In this document: positions 13,571-21,283 of the stretch, one piece after another | Layout: every line of letters starts with the position of its first letter | How positions within the stretch are numbered: position 1 is the stretch's first letter | Assembly: GCA_028292565.1 (NCBI GenBank) | Contig: JAQGMD010000086.1 | Span: forward strand, 1 to 22,031 | Length of the DNA: 22,031 bases | Direction: 5' to 3' | Source of the DNA: Burkholderia sp. | GTDB lineage: Bacteria; Pseudomonadota; Gammaproteobacteria; Burkholderiales; Burkholderiaceae | The notes under the pieces: generated by a model | Seen by the model: only the letters and a program-made list of their open reading frames with translations | The model's database searches: none | What the model was told of the DNA's origin: nothing | Position numbers and translations under genes: made by a program

Positions 13571-14848
13571 ATGGCAGGCGAAACGAAGAGCAACAAGCCT
13601 CTCCTCGTGAAAGTCTGCGGCAGGCTGGGCTCACCCGCCGGATATATGATCCGCGACTTCCTGCACCGCTGCGACATTCCGTTTGAATGGATCGAGCTCA
13701 CCAGCGACGAAGATGCGCGCAAGTTGGCGAATGTGCAGGGACTCAACGATAGCCGGCTGCCGGTGTGCATCTTTCCCGATGGTTCGCGCATGGACTGTCC
13801 GACCATCCGCCAGATCGTCGAGAAGCTCGGCTGGTTCGCCAACCCATCGCGTTCCGAATACGATGTGGCCATCTATGGCGCCGGTCCTGCCGGCCTCAGC
13901 GCATCGGTCTACGCTGCCTCCGACGGCCTCAGGACGGTCCTGATTGAACGTTGGGCGCTCGGTGGCCAGGCCGGCAGCAGCTCGCGGATTGAGAACTACC
14001 TCGGTTTTCCCGAGGGGATCAGCGGCGCCGAGCTGGCGGAACGGGCGCGCGACCAGGCGCATAAGTTCGGTGTTGAAATCTTGCTTGCGCGTCAAGGCGT
14101 ACGCGCCGAGTTCGATCCGGCACGCGGCATAGGCGTAGGCTACCTGGAAGACGGTACGCGGATCACGGCGCATGCGTCGATCTGCGCCACGGGTGTCGAG
14201 TACCGCCGGCTCGGCCTGCCGAACGAGGACCGCTTTCTCGGCGCCGGTGTGTACTATGGAGCGGGGGCCAGCGAAGCAGCGCTGACGAAGGGGCAGGAGG
14301 TGTACATCGTCGGCGGCGGCAACTCGGCGGGACAGGCGGCGATGCATTTCGCCCAGTTCGCAAAGCACATCACGATGGTGGTGCGCGGCGATTCGCTCAA
14401 GAGCACGCTATCGCAGTACCTGATCGATCGCATCTACTCGACCTCGAATATCGAAGTGCGCACGCATACCGAGATCACCGCGCTGCACGGCGAGCAGATC
14501 CTGGAAGCGATCACACTGGTCGATCGCAGCAACAACCAGGAGTGGACCGCGAAGACGCATTGGCTGTTCGTCTGCATCGGCGGCCAGCCGCAAACCGACT
14601 GGGCGAAGGAGGTCGGCATCATACGCGACGACGGCGGATACCTGGTGACCGGGCCCGATTTGATACGAGGGCATGAGCGGCCTGAGAACTGGCCACTCGA
14701 CCGCGATCCCTATTATCTGGAAACCAATGTGCCCGGCGTCTTCGCCGCCGGCGACGTCCGCCACGGTTCGATCAAGCGCTGCGCTTCCGCCGTTGGCGAA
14801 GGCTCGATGGCGGTGGCGTTTGTTCATCGGTACCTGGCGAACTGCTGA
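13571..14848 (+). CDS. Thioredoxin-reductase-like FAD oxidoreductase without redox cysteines, N-terminal glutaredoxin-like domain
   Basis: The 425-residue protein has two parts. Residues 10-90 look like a thioredoxin/glutaredoxin-type domain (LLVKVCGRLGSPAGYMIRDF ... RLPVCIFPDGSRM) with no C-x-x-C. Residues 97-425 follow TrxB: FAD loop G-A-G-P-A-G at 103-108, GGQAG-S-S-S-R-I-E-N-Y-L-G-F-P at 131-147, NAD(P)H loop G-G-G-N-S-A-G at 248-254, and A-A-G-D-V-R near the C-terminus. Where TrxB has C-A-T-C, this protein reads Y-Y-G-A-G-A-S-E-A (228-236), so dithiol chemistry is not possible at that site. This matches a known subgroup of TrxR-like proteins often fused to regulatory domains. The start is uncertain: 13571 has GGGAA upstream, while 13565, 13535 and GTG 13511 are in frame. 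The ZnF-UBP gene follows by 26 bp. Confidence 0.87.
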   Translation: MAGETKSNKPLLVKVCGRLGSPAGYMIRDFLHRCDIPFEWIELTSDEDARKLANVQGLNDSRLPVCIFPDGSRMDCPTIRQIVEKLGWFANPSRSEYDVAIYGAGPAGLSASVYAASDGLRTVLIERWALGGQAGSSSRIENYLGFPEGISGAELAERARDQAHKFGVEILLARQGVRAEFDPARGIGVGYLEDGTRITAHASICATGVEYRRLGLPNEDRFLGAGVYYGAGASEAALTKGQEVYIVGGGNSAGQAAMHFAQFAKHITMVVRGDSLKSTLSQYLIDRIYSTSNIEVRTHTEITALHGEQILEAITLVDRSNNQEWTAKTHWLFVCIGGQPQTDWAKEVGIIRDDGGYLVTGPDLIRGHERPENWPLDRDPYYLETNVPGVFAAGDVRHGSIKRCASAVGEGSMAVAFVHRYLANC

Positions 14849-14874
14849 GCGCAAATTCTTTTCTGGAGTACGTA

Positions 14875-15147
14875 ATGGCACAGGAATGCAATCACCTCGA
14901 CCAGATCATGGTCACCAGCACCGACAAGGATTATTGCGAGGAATGCGTGAAGATCGGGTCACCCTGGGTCCACCTGCGGATGTGCCTCACCTGCGGGCAC
15001 GTCGGCTGCTGTGACTCATCGCCCAACAAGCATGCCAGCAAGCATTTCCGCAGCGTCGGTCATCCGATAGTGCGGTCCATCGAACCGGGAGAGTCGTGGG
15101 TATGGTGCTACGCGGACGAGGTCATGGCAGGGGAACTCGTCACCTGA
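14875..15147 (+). CDS. UBP-type zinc finger protein
   Basis: The 90-residue protein is essentially one ZnF-UBP domain. Candidate zinc ligands are C5, H7, C21, C24, C37, C40, C45 or C46, H53, H57 and H63, in the order C-x-H ... C-x2-C ... C-x2-C-x4-C ... H ... H ... H seen in the UBP fingers of eukaryotic USP5 and HDAC6. The segments WVHLRMCLTCGHVGCCDSS and KHASKHFRSVGHPIVRS are strongly diagnostic, as is W75-V-W-C-Y. In eukaryotes the finger binds the free C-terminal Gly-Gly of ubiquitin; the bacterial ligand is unknown. GGAG lies eight bases before ATG 14875. The gene is 26 bp downstream of the TrxR-like gene and is surely co-transcribed with it. Confidence 0.92.
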   Translation: MAQECNHLDQIMVTSTDKDYCEECVKIGSPWVHLRMCLTCGHVGCCDSSPNKHASKHFRSVGHPIVRSIEPGESWVWCYADEVMAGELVT

Positions 15148-15154
15148 AATGGTT

Positions 15155-15184
15155 CGTTGGTCGGGATGGCTATCCCAACCAACG
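15155..15184. terminator. GGTYGGGAT palindromic hairpin, bidirectional terminator (copy 3)
   Basis: CGTTGGTCGGGAT (15155-15167) pairs with ATCCCAACCAACG (15172-15184), 12 of 13 positions, around a GGCT loop. It begins eight bases after the ZnF-UBP stop and ends 12 bases before the aldehyde dehydrogenase stop on the other strand. The GGGAT/ATCCC inner stem and GTTGG arms resemble copies 1 and 4. Confidence 0.75.
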
Positions 15185-15195
15185 ATCCCGGAAAA

Positions 15196-16701
15196 TTAAA
15201 ATGGATACTGCCGCGGCGTTTGCTGCGACGTTATCCAATGGTCCGTGGTGAACTCCTGCATCACCCATTCACCGCCGAAGCGTCCGATGCCGCTGTTCTT
15301 TTCACCGCCGAACGGGCTGTTCGGATTGTCGTCGACGGTGGCATCGTTAATGTGCGTCATGCCTGCCTCGATCGCGAGCGCAAAGCGCAGGCCGCGTGAT
15401 TCGTCGCGAGTGAATACCGCACTCGAAAGCCCGTACTCGGTGTCGTTCGCCACATGTAGCGCCTCTTCTTCGCCATCCACCCTGATCACCGGCGCCACCG
15501 GGCCGAAGGTTTCGAACTTCGCGATCGCCATGTCGTTGGTGACGTTGACGAATAGCTGCGGCGGAAGCACCAGGCCGTCGGGATCCCCGCCGAGCACTTG
15601 CTGCGCGCCTGCCTCACGCGCCTGCTGCATCAGATCGAGGATGTTCTTAAGTTGCCGCTGATTGATCACGGGGCCGATGACGGTGTCCGGGTCGTCCGGG
15701 TTTCCATATTTCAGCGCACTGACGTGGATCTTGAAGCGCTCGACGAATTCGTCATACACCCTGGTGTCGACGATGAGGCGGTTGGCGCTCATGCAGATCT
15801 GCCCCTGGTGCAGAAACCGGCTTAATACCGCGGCCGGCACGGCCTGGTCCAGGTCGGCATCGTCGAGCACAACGAACGGAGAATTTCCGCCGAGTTCCAG
15901 CGCCACATGCTTGATGATCTTGCTGGTCGCGGCGAGTTCGGCAATATGCCTGCCGACCGAGGTGGATCCGGTGAACGAGATCAGGCGCGGAATCGCATGC
16001 TGCGCGAATGCATCGCCGACTTCGCTGCTCGAGCCGATGACCACGTTAAGCACGCCGGGCGGCAATCCCGCCTCCTCATAGATTTTTGCCAGCAGCATTG
16101 CGCCGGTGACCGGGGTATCCTGCGACGGTTTGAGCACTACGGCATTGCCGAGCGCGATGGCCGGTGCGACCGAACGATTGGACAGGTATATCGGGAAGTT
16201 CCAGGGGCTGATCACGCCGATCACGCCGAGCGGTTGCCGGTATACCCGACTGTCCTTGCCCGGTTCATCGGCCGGAAGGACCCGTCCGGAAACGCGATGC
16301 GGGAACGAAGCCGCCTCGAGCGTCACGGCGCGCAGAAGTTGCCATTCCCACTCCGCCTTGACGCGTGTGCTGCCGGACTCGCGGATCAGCCAGTCGACGA
16401 TTTCTCCGCGTCGAAAATCCATGATTTCCGCAGCGCGCAGCAACAACGCCTTGCGCTCAGTCGGCATGAGCGATGCCCACGGCGCCTGTGCCTTTGCTGC
16501 GCGCTCATACGCGTCATCCAGGTCCTCCATGTTGGCAAGCGGGATGTCGAGCAGCGTTTTGCCGGAGTAGGGGTCGGTGTCGTGCAGCGTGCGGCCGCTC
16601 TTGCCGGCTCGCCATTTTCCATTGATGTAAAGCCCGGTAAAACCAGAGTAAGGAGGACCGGCCGGGGGCGGTGTGATGGAAACATCAAGCTGGGAACTCA
16701 C
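15196..16701 (-). CDS. NAD(P)-dependent aldehyde dehydrogenase (benzaldehyde/vanillin dehydrogenase-like)
   Basis: The 501-residue protein is a complete ALDH. Catalytic residues are N168 in SPWNFP, K191 in VLKPS, E269 in [10 protein letters not shown] and the nucleophile C303 in [17 protein letters not shown] at 243-250 is the cofactor motif. It oxidises an aldehyde to the acid with NAD(P)+. The overall pattern ([43 protein letters not shown]) recalls aromatic aldehyde dehydrogenases of the vanillin or benzaldehyde type; this is a moderate-confidence guess. The start is GTG 16701 because CGGAGAAA precedes it at correct spacing; the frame is open further upstream to 16917 but that would overlap the Rieske gene. 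It is divergent from the Rieske oxygenase by 146 bp, which suggests linked control and a related substrate. Confidence 0.92.
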   Translation of the reverse strand: MSSQLDVSITPPPAGPPYSGFTGLYINGKWRAGKSGRTLHDTDPYSGKTLLDIPLANMEDLDDAYERAAKAQAPWASLMPTERKALLLRAAEIMDFRRGEIVDWLIRESGSTRVKAEWEWQLLRAVTLEAASFPHRVSGRVLPADEPGKDSRVYRQPLGVIGVISPWNFPIYLSNRSVAPAIALGNAVVLKPSQDTPVTGAMLLAKIYEEAGLPPGVLNVVIGSSSEVGDAFAQHAIPRLISFTGSTSVGRHIAELAATSKIIKHVALELGGNSPFVVLDDADLDQAVPAAVLSRFLHQGQICMSANRLIVDTRVYDEFVERFKIHVSALKYGNPDDPDTVIGPVINQRQLKNILDLMQQAREAGAQQVLGGDPDGLVLPPQLFVNVTNDMAIAKFETFGPVAPVIRVDGEEEALHVANDTEYGLSSAVFTRDESRGLRFALAIEAGMTHINDATVDDNPNSPFGGEKNSGIGRFGGEWVMQEFTTDHWITSQQTPRQYPF

Positions 16702-16847
16702 GATCTTTCTCCGGAAGGCGGGTATGCCGCACCGTTCTTTGATGTCACCTCTCGGACTATGTTCAATAGCGCTTTCAGGTAAGATGAAGAAAAAATTCAC
16801 TACGGAATGGCCCGTCGTTTTACCGTGGGCACATGAGGAGACGAGAC

Positions 16848-18110
16848 ATGAGCGAGACGCCTGTCGTATTTGAGCGCAACCCCGCATGGCGGGACGAGGG
16901 TTCCAGCCGAGTGCCATACTGGGCCTATACCAGCGACGACATCTACAAGCACGAGCTGGAAAAGTTCTTTTACTCCGGTCACTGGTGCTATGTCGGATTG
17001 GAAGCTGAAATCCCGAATCCCGGCGACTTCAAACGCACCGCTGTGGGCGAGCGGTCAGTGATCATGGTTCGCGACCTGGATGGCGGCATCAACGTCGTCG
17101 AGAACGCTTGCGCGCACCGGGGTGTGCGCTTCTGCCGCAAGAACGCCGGCACGGTAAAGGATTTCACCTGCCCCTATCACCAGTGGAACTATGATCTCAA
17201 GGGTAACCTGCAGGGCGTGCCTTTCCGCCGCGGAGTGAAACAGGACGGCAAGGTCAACGGCGGGATGCCGGCCGATTTCAAACTCGACGAACATGGACTG
17301 ACCAAGCTGAAAGTGGCCACGCGCAACGGCGTGGTGTTCGCGTCCTTCGACCACCAGGTCGAGTCGCTCGAAGACTACCTCGGTCCCGACATACTGCATT
17401 ACTTCGACCGCCTGTTTAACGGGCGCAAGCTCAAGATCCTCGGTTACAGCCGCCAGCGGATTCCGGGCAACTGGAAGCTGATGCAGGAGAACATCAAGGA
17501 TCCTTATCATCCCGGCCTGCTGCATACCTGGTTCGTGGTGTTCGGTTTGTGGCGCGCCGATAACAAATCGCAGCTCATCATGGATGACAAATTCCGGCAC
17601 GCGGCCATGATTTCCACACGCGGCGCGGCCAAGCCGGGCGAAGAAGTCACCGCCGGCGTCAGCAGCTTCAAGGCGAGCATGACGCTGAATGACGACCGTC
17701 TGCTCGACGTGGTGCCGGAGGCCTGGTGGGGCGGGCCTACCGTAGTCATGATGACGCTGTTCCCGACCGTCATCCTGCAACAGCAGGTCAATTCGCTGTC
17801 GACCCGCCATATCCAGCCCAACGGGACCGACTCATTCGATTTTGTCTGGACCCATTTCGGTTTTGAGGACGACACGCCCGAGATGGAGCGGCGCCGCCTG
17901 CGCCAGGCCAACCTGTTCGGACCGGCTGGCTTCGTCTCGGCAGACGACGGCGAAGTCATCGAGTTTTCGCAGGAAAGTTTCAAGCAGAAACCGTTCTACC
18001 GCACCATCGCGGAGCTCGGCGGCCGCGAATGCGGCAATACCGACCACATGGTGACCGAAACGCTGATACGCGGCATGTACGCTTACTGGCGCCGCATCAT
18101 GGAGGTGTGA
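16848..18110 (+). CDS. Rieske aromatic ring-hydroxylating oxygenase, alpha subunit
   Basis: The 420-residue alpha subunit has the Rieske [2Fe-2S] ligands C88, H90, C108 and H111 (CAHRG ... CPYHQW). The mononuclear iron site H221 and H226 is in [13 protein letters not shown], with the bridging D218 and the third ligand probably D366 or D367 in SADDGEVIE. The sequence around GVPFRRGV ... [14 protein letters not shown] and [14 protein letters not shown] resembles anthranilate 1,2-dioxygenase (AndAc) and salicylate 5-hydroxylase (NagG) alpha subunits, from memory. It would insert oxygen into an aromatic carboxylate using electrons from a ferredoxin and reductase. Neither is encoded within the window. 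ATG 16848 has GAGGAGA at 16835-16841. The stop overlaps the beta-subunit start region (TGATGATG). Confidence 0.93.
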   Translation: MSETPVVFERNPAWRDEGSSRVPYWAYTSDDIYKHELEKFFYSGHWCYVGLEAEIPNPGDFKRTAVGERSVIMVRDLDGGINVVENACAHRGVRFCRKNAGTVKDFTCPYHQWNYDLKGNLQGVPFRRGVKQDGKVNGGMPADFKLDEHGLTKLKVATRNGVVFASFDHQVESLEDYLGPDILHYFDRLFNGRKLKILGYSRQRIPGNWKLMQENIKDPYHPGLLHTWFVVFGLWRADNKSQLIMDDKFRHAAMISTRGAAKPGEEVTAGVSSFKASMTLNDDRLLDVVPEAWWGGPTVVMMTLFPTVILQQQVNSLSTRHIQPNGTDSFDFVWTHFGFEDDTPEMERRRLRQANLFGPAGFVSADDGEVIEFSQESFKQKPFYRTIAELGGRECGNTDHMVTETLIRGMYAYWRRIMEV

Positions 18111-18112
18111 TG

Positions 18113-18586
18113 ATGGTCGATTTCCAAACGTATTTCGAGCTGACTTCGCTCTATGCCGATTACGCCGCTGTGCTTGATGCGGGGGAGTGGGACAAGTGGC
18201 CGGAATTTTTCACTGACGAATGCACTTACCGGCTGCAGCCGCGAGAAAACCATGACCGCGGCTTTCCCCTCGCCACCATGTCCTTCGAAAGCAAGGGCAT
18301 GCTGAAGGACAGGGTCTACGGCATCAGCGAAACCATATTCCATGATCCTTACTATCAACGGCATGTCGTGGGAGCGCCGCGCATCTTGCGCATAGATGGA
18401 GATTGCATCGAGTCGGAAGCGAATTATGCGGTGTTCCGTACCAAGGCCAATGAGTTGTCGACGGTGTTCAATGTCGGGCGGTATCTGGATCGGGTCCGGC
18501 GTACAGGAGAGGGGTTGAAGTTCGAGGCGCGCTTGTGCGTGTTTGACAGTGAGATGATTCCGAACTCGATCATCTATCCGATTTAG
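18113..18586 (+). CDS. Rieske aromatic ring-hydroxylating oxygenase, beta subunit
   Basis: The 157-residue protein has the SnoaL-like cone fold typical of beta subunits: [41 protein letters not shown], then [10 protein letters not shown] and a [16 protein letters not shown] region, ending [20 protein letters not shown]. Beta subunits are structural partners of the alpha subunit in an alpha3beta3 hexamer and have no cofactor. The resemblance is to NagH/AndAd-type subunits. GGAGGT at 18101-18106 gives six-base spacing to ATG 18113; the adjacent in-frame ATG at 18110 overlaps the alpha stop and is also possible. Overlap or one-base proximity to the alpha gene indicates translational coupling. 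It is followed by the palindromic repeat at 18594-18701. Confidence 0.93.
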   Translation: MVDFQTYFELTSLYADYAAVLDAGEWDKWPEFFTDECTYRLQPRENHDRGFPLATMSFESKGMLKDRVYGISETIFHDPYYQRHVVGAPRILRIDGDCIESEANYAVFRTKANELSTVFNVGRYLDRVRRTGEGLKFEARLCVFDSEMIPNSIIYPI

Positions 18587-18593
18587 TTGCCGG

Positions 18594-18701
18594 ATCGTAG
18601 GTTGGGATCTGCGGCGCGCGCAAATCCCAACGTTCGGGCATCGGCAAGAGCCTTTCGTCGTGCATCGGGCGGAATGTTGGGATTGCATTCCAACCTACGA
18701 T
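18594..18701. repeat. Composite palindromic repeat, two inverted TAGGTTGGG units (copy 4)
   Basis: Outer arms ATCGTAGGTTGG (18594-18605) and CCAACCTACGAT (18690-18701) are perfect 12-bp inverted repeats. Inside, unit A folds as GTTGGGAT (18601-18608) with ATCCCAAC (18624-18631). Unit B folds as GTTGGGA (18676-18682) with TTCCAAC (18688-18694, one G-U pair). The result is a head-to-head pair of REP-like hairpins between the convergent Rieske beta gene and the FAD disulfide oxidoreductase gene. It overlaps the end of the latter gene and supplies its TAG stop (18697-18695). Confidence 0.85.
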
Positions 18702-20074
18702 TCAAGCGGTTTCAGGTCTCCCAACAACACCGGCAAAAACTCCGACACCGTCGGATGGATATGCACCGCCTGCTGCACCACCGTGTACGGCGCACCCGCG
18801 TACATCACATCCAGTACCGAATGAATCACCTCGTCGCCTTCGATGCCAAGTATCGCCGCGCCAAGAATCTTGCTGGTCTCCGCATCGACCAGCACGCTCA
18901 TGAATCCTTGCGTCTCACCGCGTGCCCTGGCGCGATGCGGCCGACGCATCGGCAGCGTCGCGAACAGCGCCTTCCGGCCTGACGCACGAACCTCCTGCTC
19001 ACTCATGCCGGCTCGCCCGAGCGGCGGATCGGTGTACAACGCATAAGCCTGGATGCGATCCGTCACTTTGCGATTCTCATGATCGAGCAGATTCGCCGCG
19101 ACGATTTCATAATCGTTGTACGAAGTATGGGTAAACGCGCCGCGGCCATTCACGTCCCCCAATGCCCAGACACCCGGTACATTGGTCCGCAATTGATCGT
19201 CAACCTCGATGTAGCCGTGCATTCCGGTATGTATCCCCGCCTTGTCGAGGCCAAGGTCGCCGGTATTCGGCTTGCGTCCGACTGCCACCAGCAAATGCGA
19301 GCCCCTGATCTCCTGCATTGCGTTGTCTGCGTTCACGCTGAGAGAAATCCCATCGTCGCGTTTCGTCACGCTCTGCGCTTGAGCGCTGACCATGATGCGT
19401 ATGTCTTCCGCTTCGAGGATTCGCCGGACTTCTGCCGAGGTTTCCTCATCTTCACGTCCGATCACTCGCGGACCTGCCTCGATCACCGTGACTTCGCTGC
19501 CGAAGCGCCGATACATTTGCGCGAACTCGAGCGCTACATAACTGCCGCCGAGTATCACCAGGTGCTCCGGCAGGAAATCGACGTCCATCATGCTGGAGTT
19601 GGTCAGATAGCCGGCGTCTGCAAGTCCTGGTATATCGGGAATCAGCGCACGCGCGCCAACGTTGATGAAGATCCAGTCCGCCTCGAGGACTTCGCCGTTG
19701 ACAACGACAGTGTGTGGTCCGTCGAAATGGGCATGCCCCTGGATCACGGTGAGATTGGAGGTGTTCTTCAGCCGCTTGGCCAGTCCGTCGCTGAACTCCT
19801 TGACCACGGCATCCTTGCGCGCCTTGACGCGCGGCATGTCGACGCTGACATTGCCGTTGATAACGACGCCATATTCTCCCGCTCGGCGTGAAAGATGCGC
19901 CACCCGCGCGCTGGCGATGAGTGTCTTGGTCGGTATGCAACCCGTGTTGATGCATGTCCCGCCAAAGCGTTTGCGTTCAACGATCGCCGTCTTCTTGCCG
20001 GCGTCGGCCAGTCGCGTGGCCAGGGATGGACCGGATTGCCCGGTGCCGATAACAATCGCATCGTATTTTTGCAT
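18695..20074 (-). CDS. MerA/RclA-like FAD-dependent pyridine nucleotide-disulfide oxidoreductase
   Basis: The 459-residue enzyme has FAD loop G-T-G-Q-S-G at 10-15 and the redox disulfide C41/C46 in GGTCINTGCIPTK. The NAD(P)H segment ILGGSYVALEFAQ has the S-x-V-A-L-E style of mercuric reductase rather than G-G-G-x-I-G of lipoamide dehydrogenase. The GDVNGRGAFTHTSYND segment and the C-terminal catalytic pair H440/E445 (HPTVSE) complete the dimeric class I layout. The C-terminal vicinal cysteines and N-terminal metal-binding domain of MerA are absent, so mercury reduction is unlikely. A RclA-type role against oxidants, or copper/quinone reduction, fits better. GGAGGGA precedes ATG 20074. The stop and last two codons come from a palindromic repeat. 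Confidence 0.9.
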   Translation of the reverse strand: MQKYDAIVIGTGQSGPSLATRLADAGKKTAIVERKRFGGTCINTGCIPTKTLIASARVAHLSRRAGEYGVVINGNVSVDMPRVKARKDAVVKEFSDGLAKRLKNTSNLTVIQGHAHFDGPHTVVVNGEVLEADWIFINVGARALIPDIPGLADAGYLTNSSMMDVDFLPEHLVILGGSYVALEFAQMYRRFGSEVTVIEAGPRVIGREDEETSAEVRRILEAEDIRIMVSAQAQSVTKRDDGISLSVNADNAMQEIRGSHLLVAVGRKPNTGDLGLDKAGIHTGMHGYIEVDDQLRTNVPGVWALGDVNGRGAFTHTSYNDYEIVAANLLDHENRKVTDRIQAYALYTDPPLGRAGMSEQEVRASGRKALFATLPMRRPHRARARGETQGFMSVLVDAETSKILGAAILGIEGDEVIHSVLDVMYAGAPYTVVQQAVHIHPTVSEFLPVLLGDLKPLES

Positions 20075-20154
20075 GTTCCCTCCGCGTCAGTCTCAGTTTA
20101 GTCGGTCCGCCGATGGTCTGAAACTTTTGCGAAGGCGATGTGATCTAGCTGTTT

Positions 20155-20170
20155 CTGACGTGTCCGTCAG
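20155..20170. promoter_or_regulatory. CTGACG-N4-CGTCAG dyad upstream of wrbA
   Basis: CTGACG (20155-20160) and CGTCAG (20165-20170) form a perfect six-base dyad spaced by TGTC, 31 bp before the wrbA start, in the 127-bp gap between divergent oxidoreductase genes. It could be an operator for either gene. The binding protein is unknown. Confidence 0.4.
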
Positions 20171-20201
20171 TGACACTTGATGAACGAAACCGGAGTTTGA
20201 A

Positions 20202-20834
20202 ATGGCAGCCAAGGTTCAGGTCGTGTTTTACAGCATGTACGGTCACATCTACAAGATGGCGGAAGCGATCGCCGCCGGTGCGCGCGAGGTGCCAAGCGTC
20301 AATGTGGAGATGTATCAGGTCCAGGAGCTTGTGCCCGATGATGTGCTGGAGAAGAGCGGGGCAAAGGCGGCGCGCGCCTCATTCGCGCATATTCCCTTTA
20401 TCAGGCCGGATCAATTGACCGAGGGCGATGCAATTATTTTTGGTACGCCCACGCGCTTCGGCAATATGTCCGCGCAGATGCGCAATTTCCTCGACCAGAC
20501 CGGCGGATTGTGGATGAGCGGCGGGCTGATCGGAAAAATCGGCAGCGTCTTCTGCAGCACCGCCAGCCAGCACGGCGGCCAGGAGACCACGCTCACCAGC
20601 TTCCACACGACGCTCATGCACCAGGGCATGATCATCGTCGGCGCGCCGTATTCCGAGCAGCGGCTGCTGGATATGAGCGAGCTCAGCGGCGGAACGCCCT
20701 ACGGTGCAACCACCATCACCGGTGCCGATGGCTCACGCCAGCCCAGCGAGAACGAGCTCGCGATTGCGCGCTTCCAGGGGCGGCATGTCGCGGGGTTGGC
20801 CAACGCGCTGGTCAAAGGCCGCACCGCCGCTTGA
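20202..20834 (+). CDS. wrbA: NAD(P)H:quinone oxidoreductase WrbA
   Basis: The 210-residue flavodoxin-like protein has the WrbA blocks: V-V-F-Y-S-M-Y-G-H near residue 8 for the FMN phosphate, [24 protein letters not shown], the WrbA-specific insertion region, and [14 protein letters not shown]. It ends [35 protein letters not shown]. WrbA is a tetrameric FMN enzyme that reduces quinones by two electrons, avoiding semiquinones, and is linked to stationary phase and oxidative stress. GGAG lies nine bases before ATG 20202. It is divergent from the MerA-like gene across a 127-bp gap with a dyad. A role in protecting against quinones formed from aromatic substrates is an inference. Confidence 0.96.
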   Translation: MAAKVQVVFYSMYGHIYKMAEAIAAGAREVPSVNVEMYQVQELVPDDVLEKSGAKAARASFAHIPFIRPDQLTEGDAIIFGTPTRFGNMSAQMRNFLDQTGGLWMSGGLIGKIGSVFCSTASQHGGQETTLTSFHTTLMHQGMIIVGAPYSEQRLLDMSELSGGTPYGATTITGADGSRQPSENELAIARFQGRHVAGLANALVKGRTAA

Positions 20835-20929
20835 AGTCGCCAGCAAGCATCTTGCAATTCTGCGAGAATCTGCCTCGTACCCCGGTAGTCTTCAAGAAAT
20901 TTTTCCGCTGGTTCAACCCTGGAGAATGG

Positions 20930-21283
20930 ATGATGAAACTCACCGTCAAACACCTGGCAGGCCTCGCCTCACTGCTAGCGACCACTGCATACGCCCATCA
21001 CGGATGGAGCGAATACGATTCCACCAAGCCCCTGCAGTTCAGCGGGACCATACAGGAGTCGGGTTATTCCCATCCGCACGGCTTCGTGCATCTCAAAGCC
21101 GGCGACAAGACATGGCTCGTCGTGCTGGCCCCGCCATCCCGCATGGAAAACCGCGGGCTGCCGCCGGAGATGCTCAAGCCCGGTAACCGCGCCACCGTGA
21201 TGGGTTACCAGAACCGGAACAAACCGGAAGAATTGCGCGCTGAGCGCATCACCATCGGTGAGAAGACCACGGAGTTGCGCTAG
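20930..21283 (+). CDS. DUF6152 family exported protein, histidine-rich mature N-terminus
   Basis: The 117-residue protein starts with a Sec signal (KLTVKHLAGLASLLATTAYA) with cleavage expected after A22. The mature chain would begin H-H-G-W-S-E-Y-D, followed by a small beta-rich domain with more histidines (SHPHGFVHL near 47-55). This matches DUF6152, a family of small periplasmic proteins without known function. A mature N-terminal histidine plus nearby histidines could bind copper; this is inference. ATG 20930 and ATG 20933 are both in frame; GGAG at 20921-20924 suits either. The GTG start of the DUF6644 gene overlaps its stop (TAGTG), so the two are translationally coupled. Confidence 0.85.
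   Translation: MMKLTVKHLAGLASLLATTAYAHHGWSEYDSTKPLQFSGTIQESGYSHPHGFVHLKAGDKTWLVVLAPPSRMENRGLPPEMLKPGNRATVMGYQNRNKPEELRAERITIGEKTTELR

Noticed and set aside
18695..20074. Calling this gene merA or lpd
   Set aside because: Mercury-specific cysteines are missing, and the NAD-binding segment and lack of 2-oxoacid dehydrogenase neighbours argue against lpd.
20857..20869. ATTCT-GCG-AGAAT hairpin after wrbA as terminator
   Set aside because: A five-base AT-rich stem without a T-tract is too weak to support.
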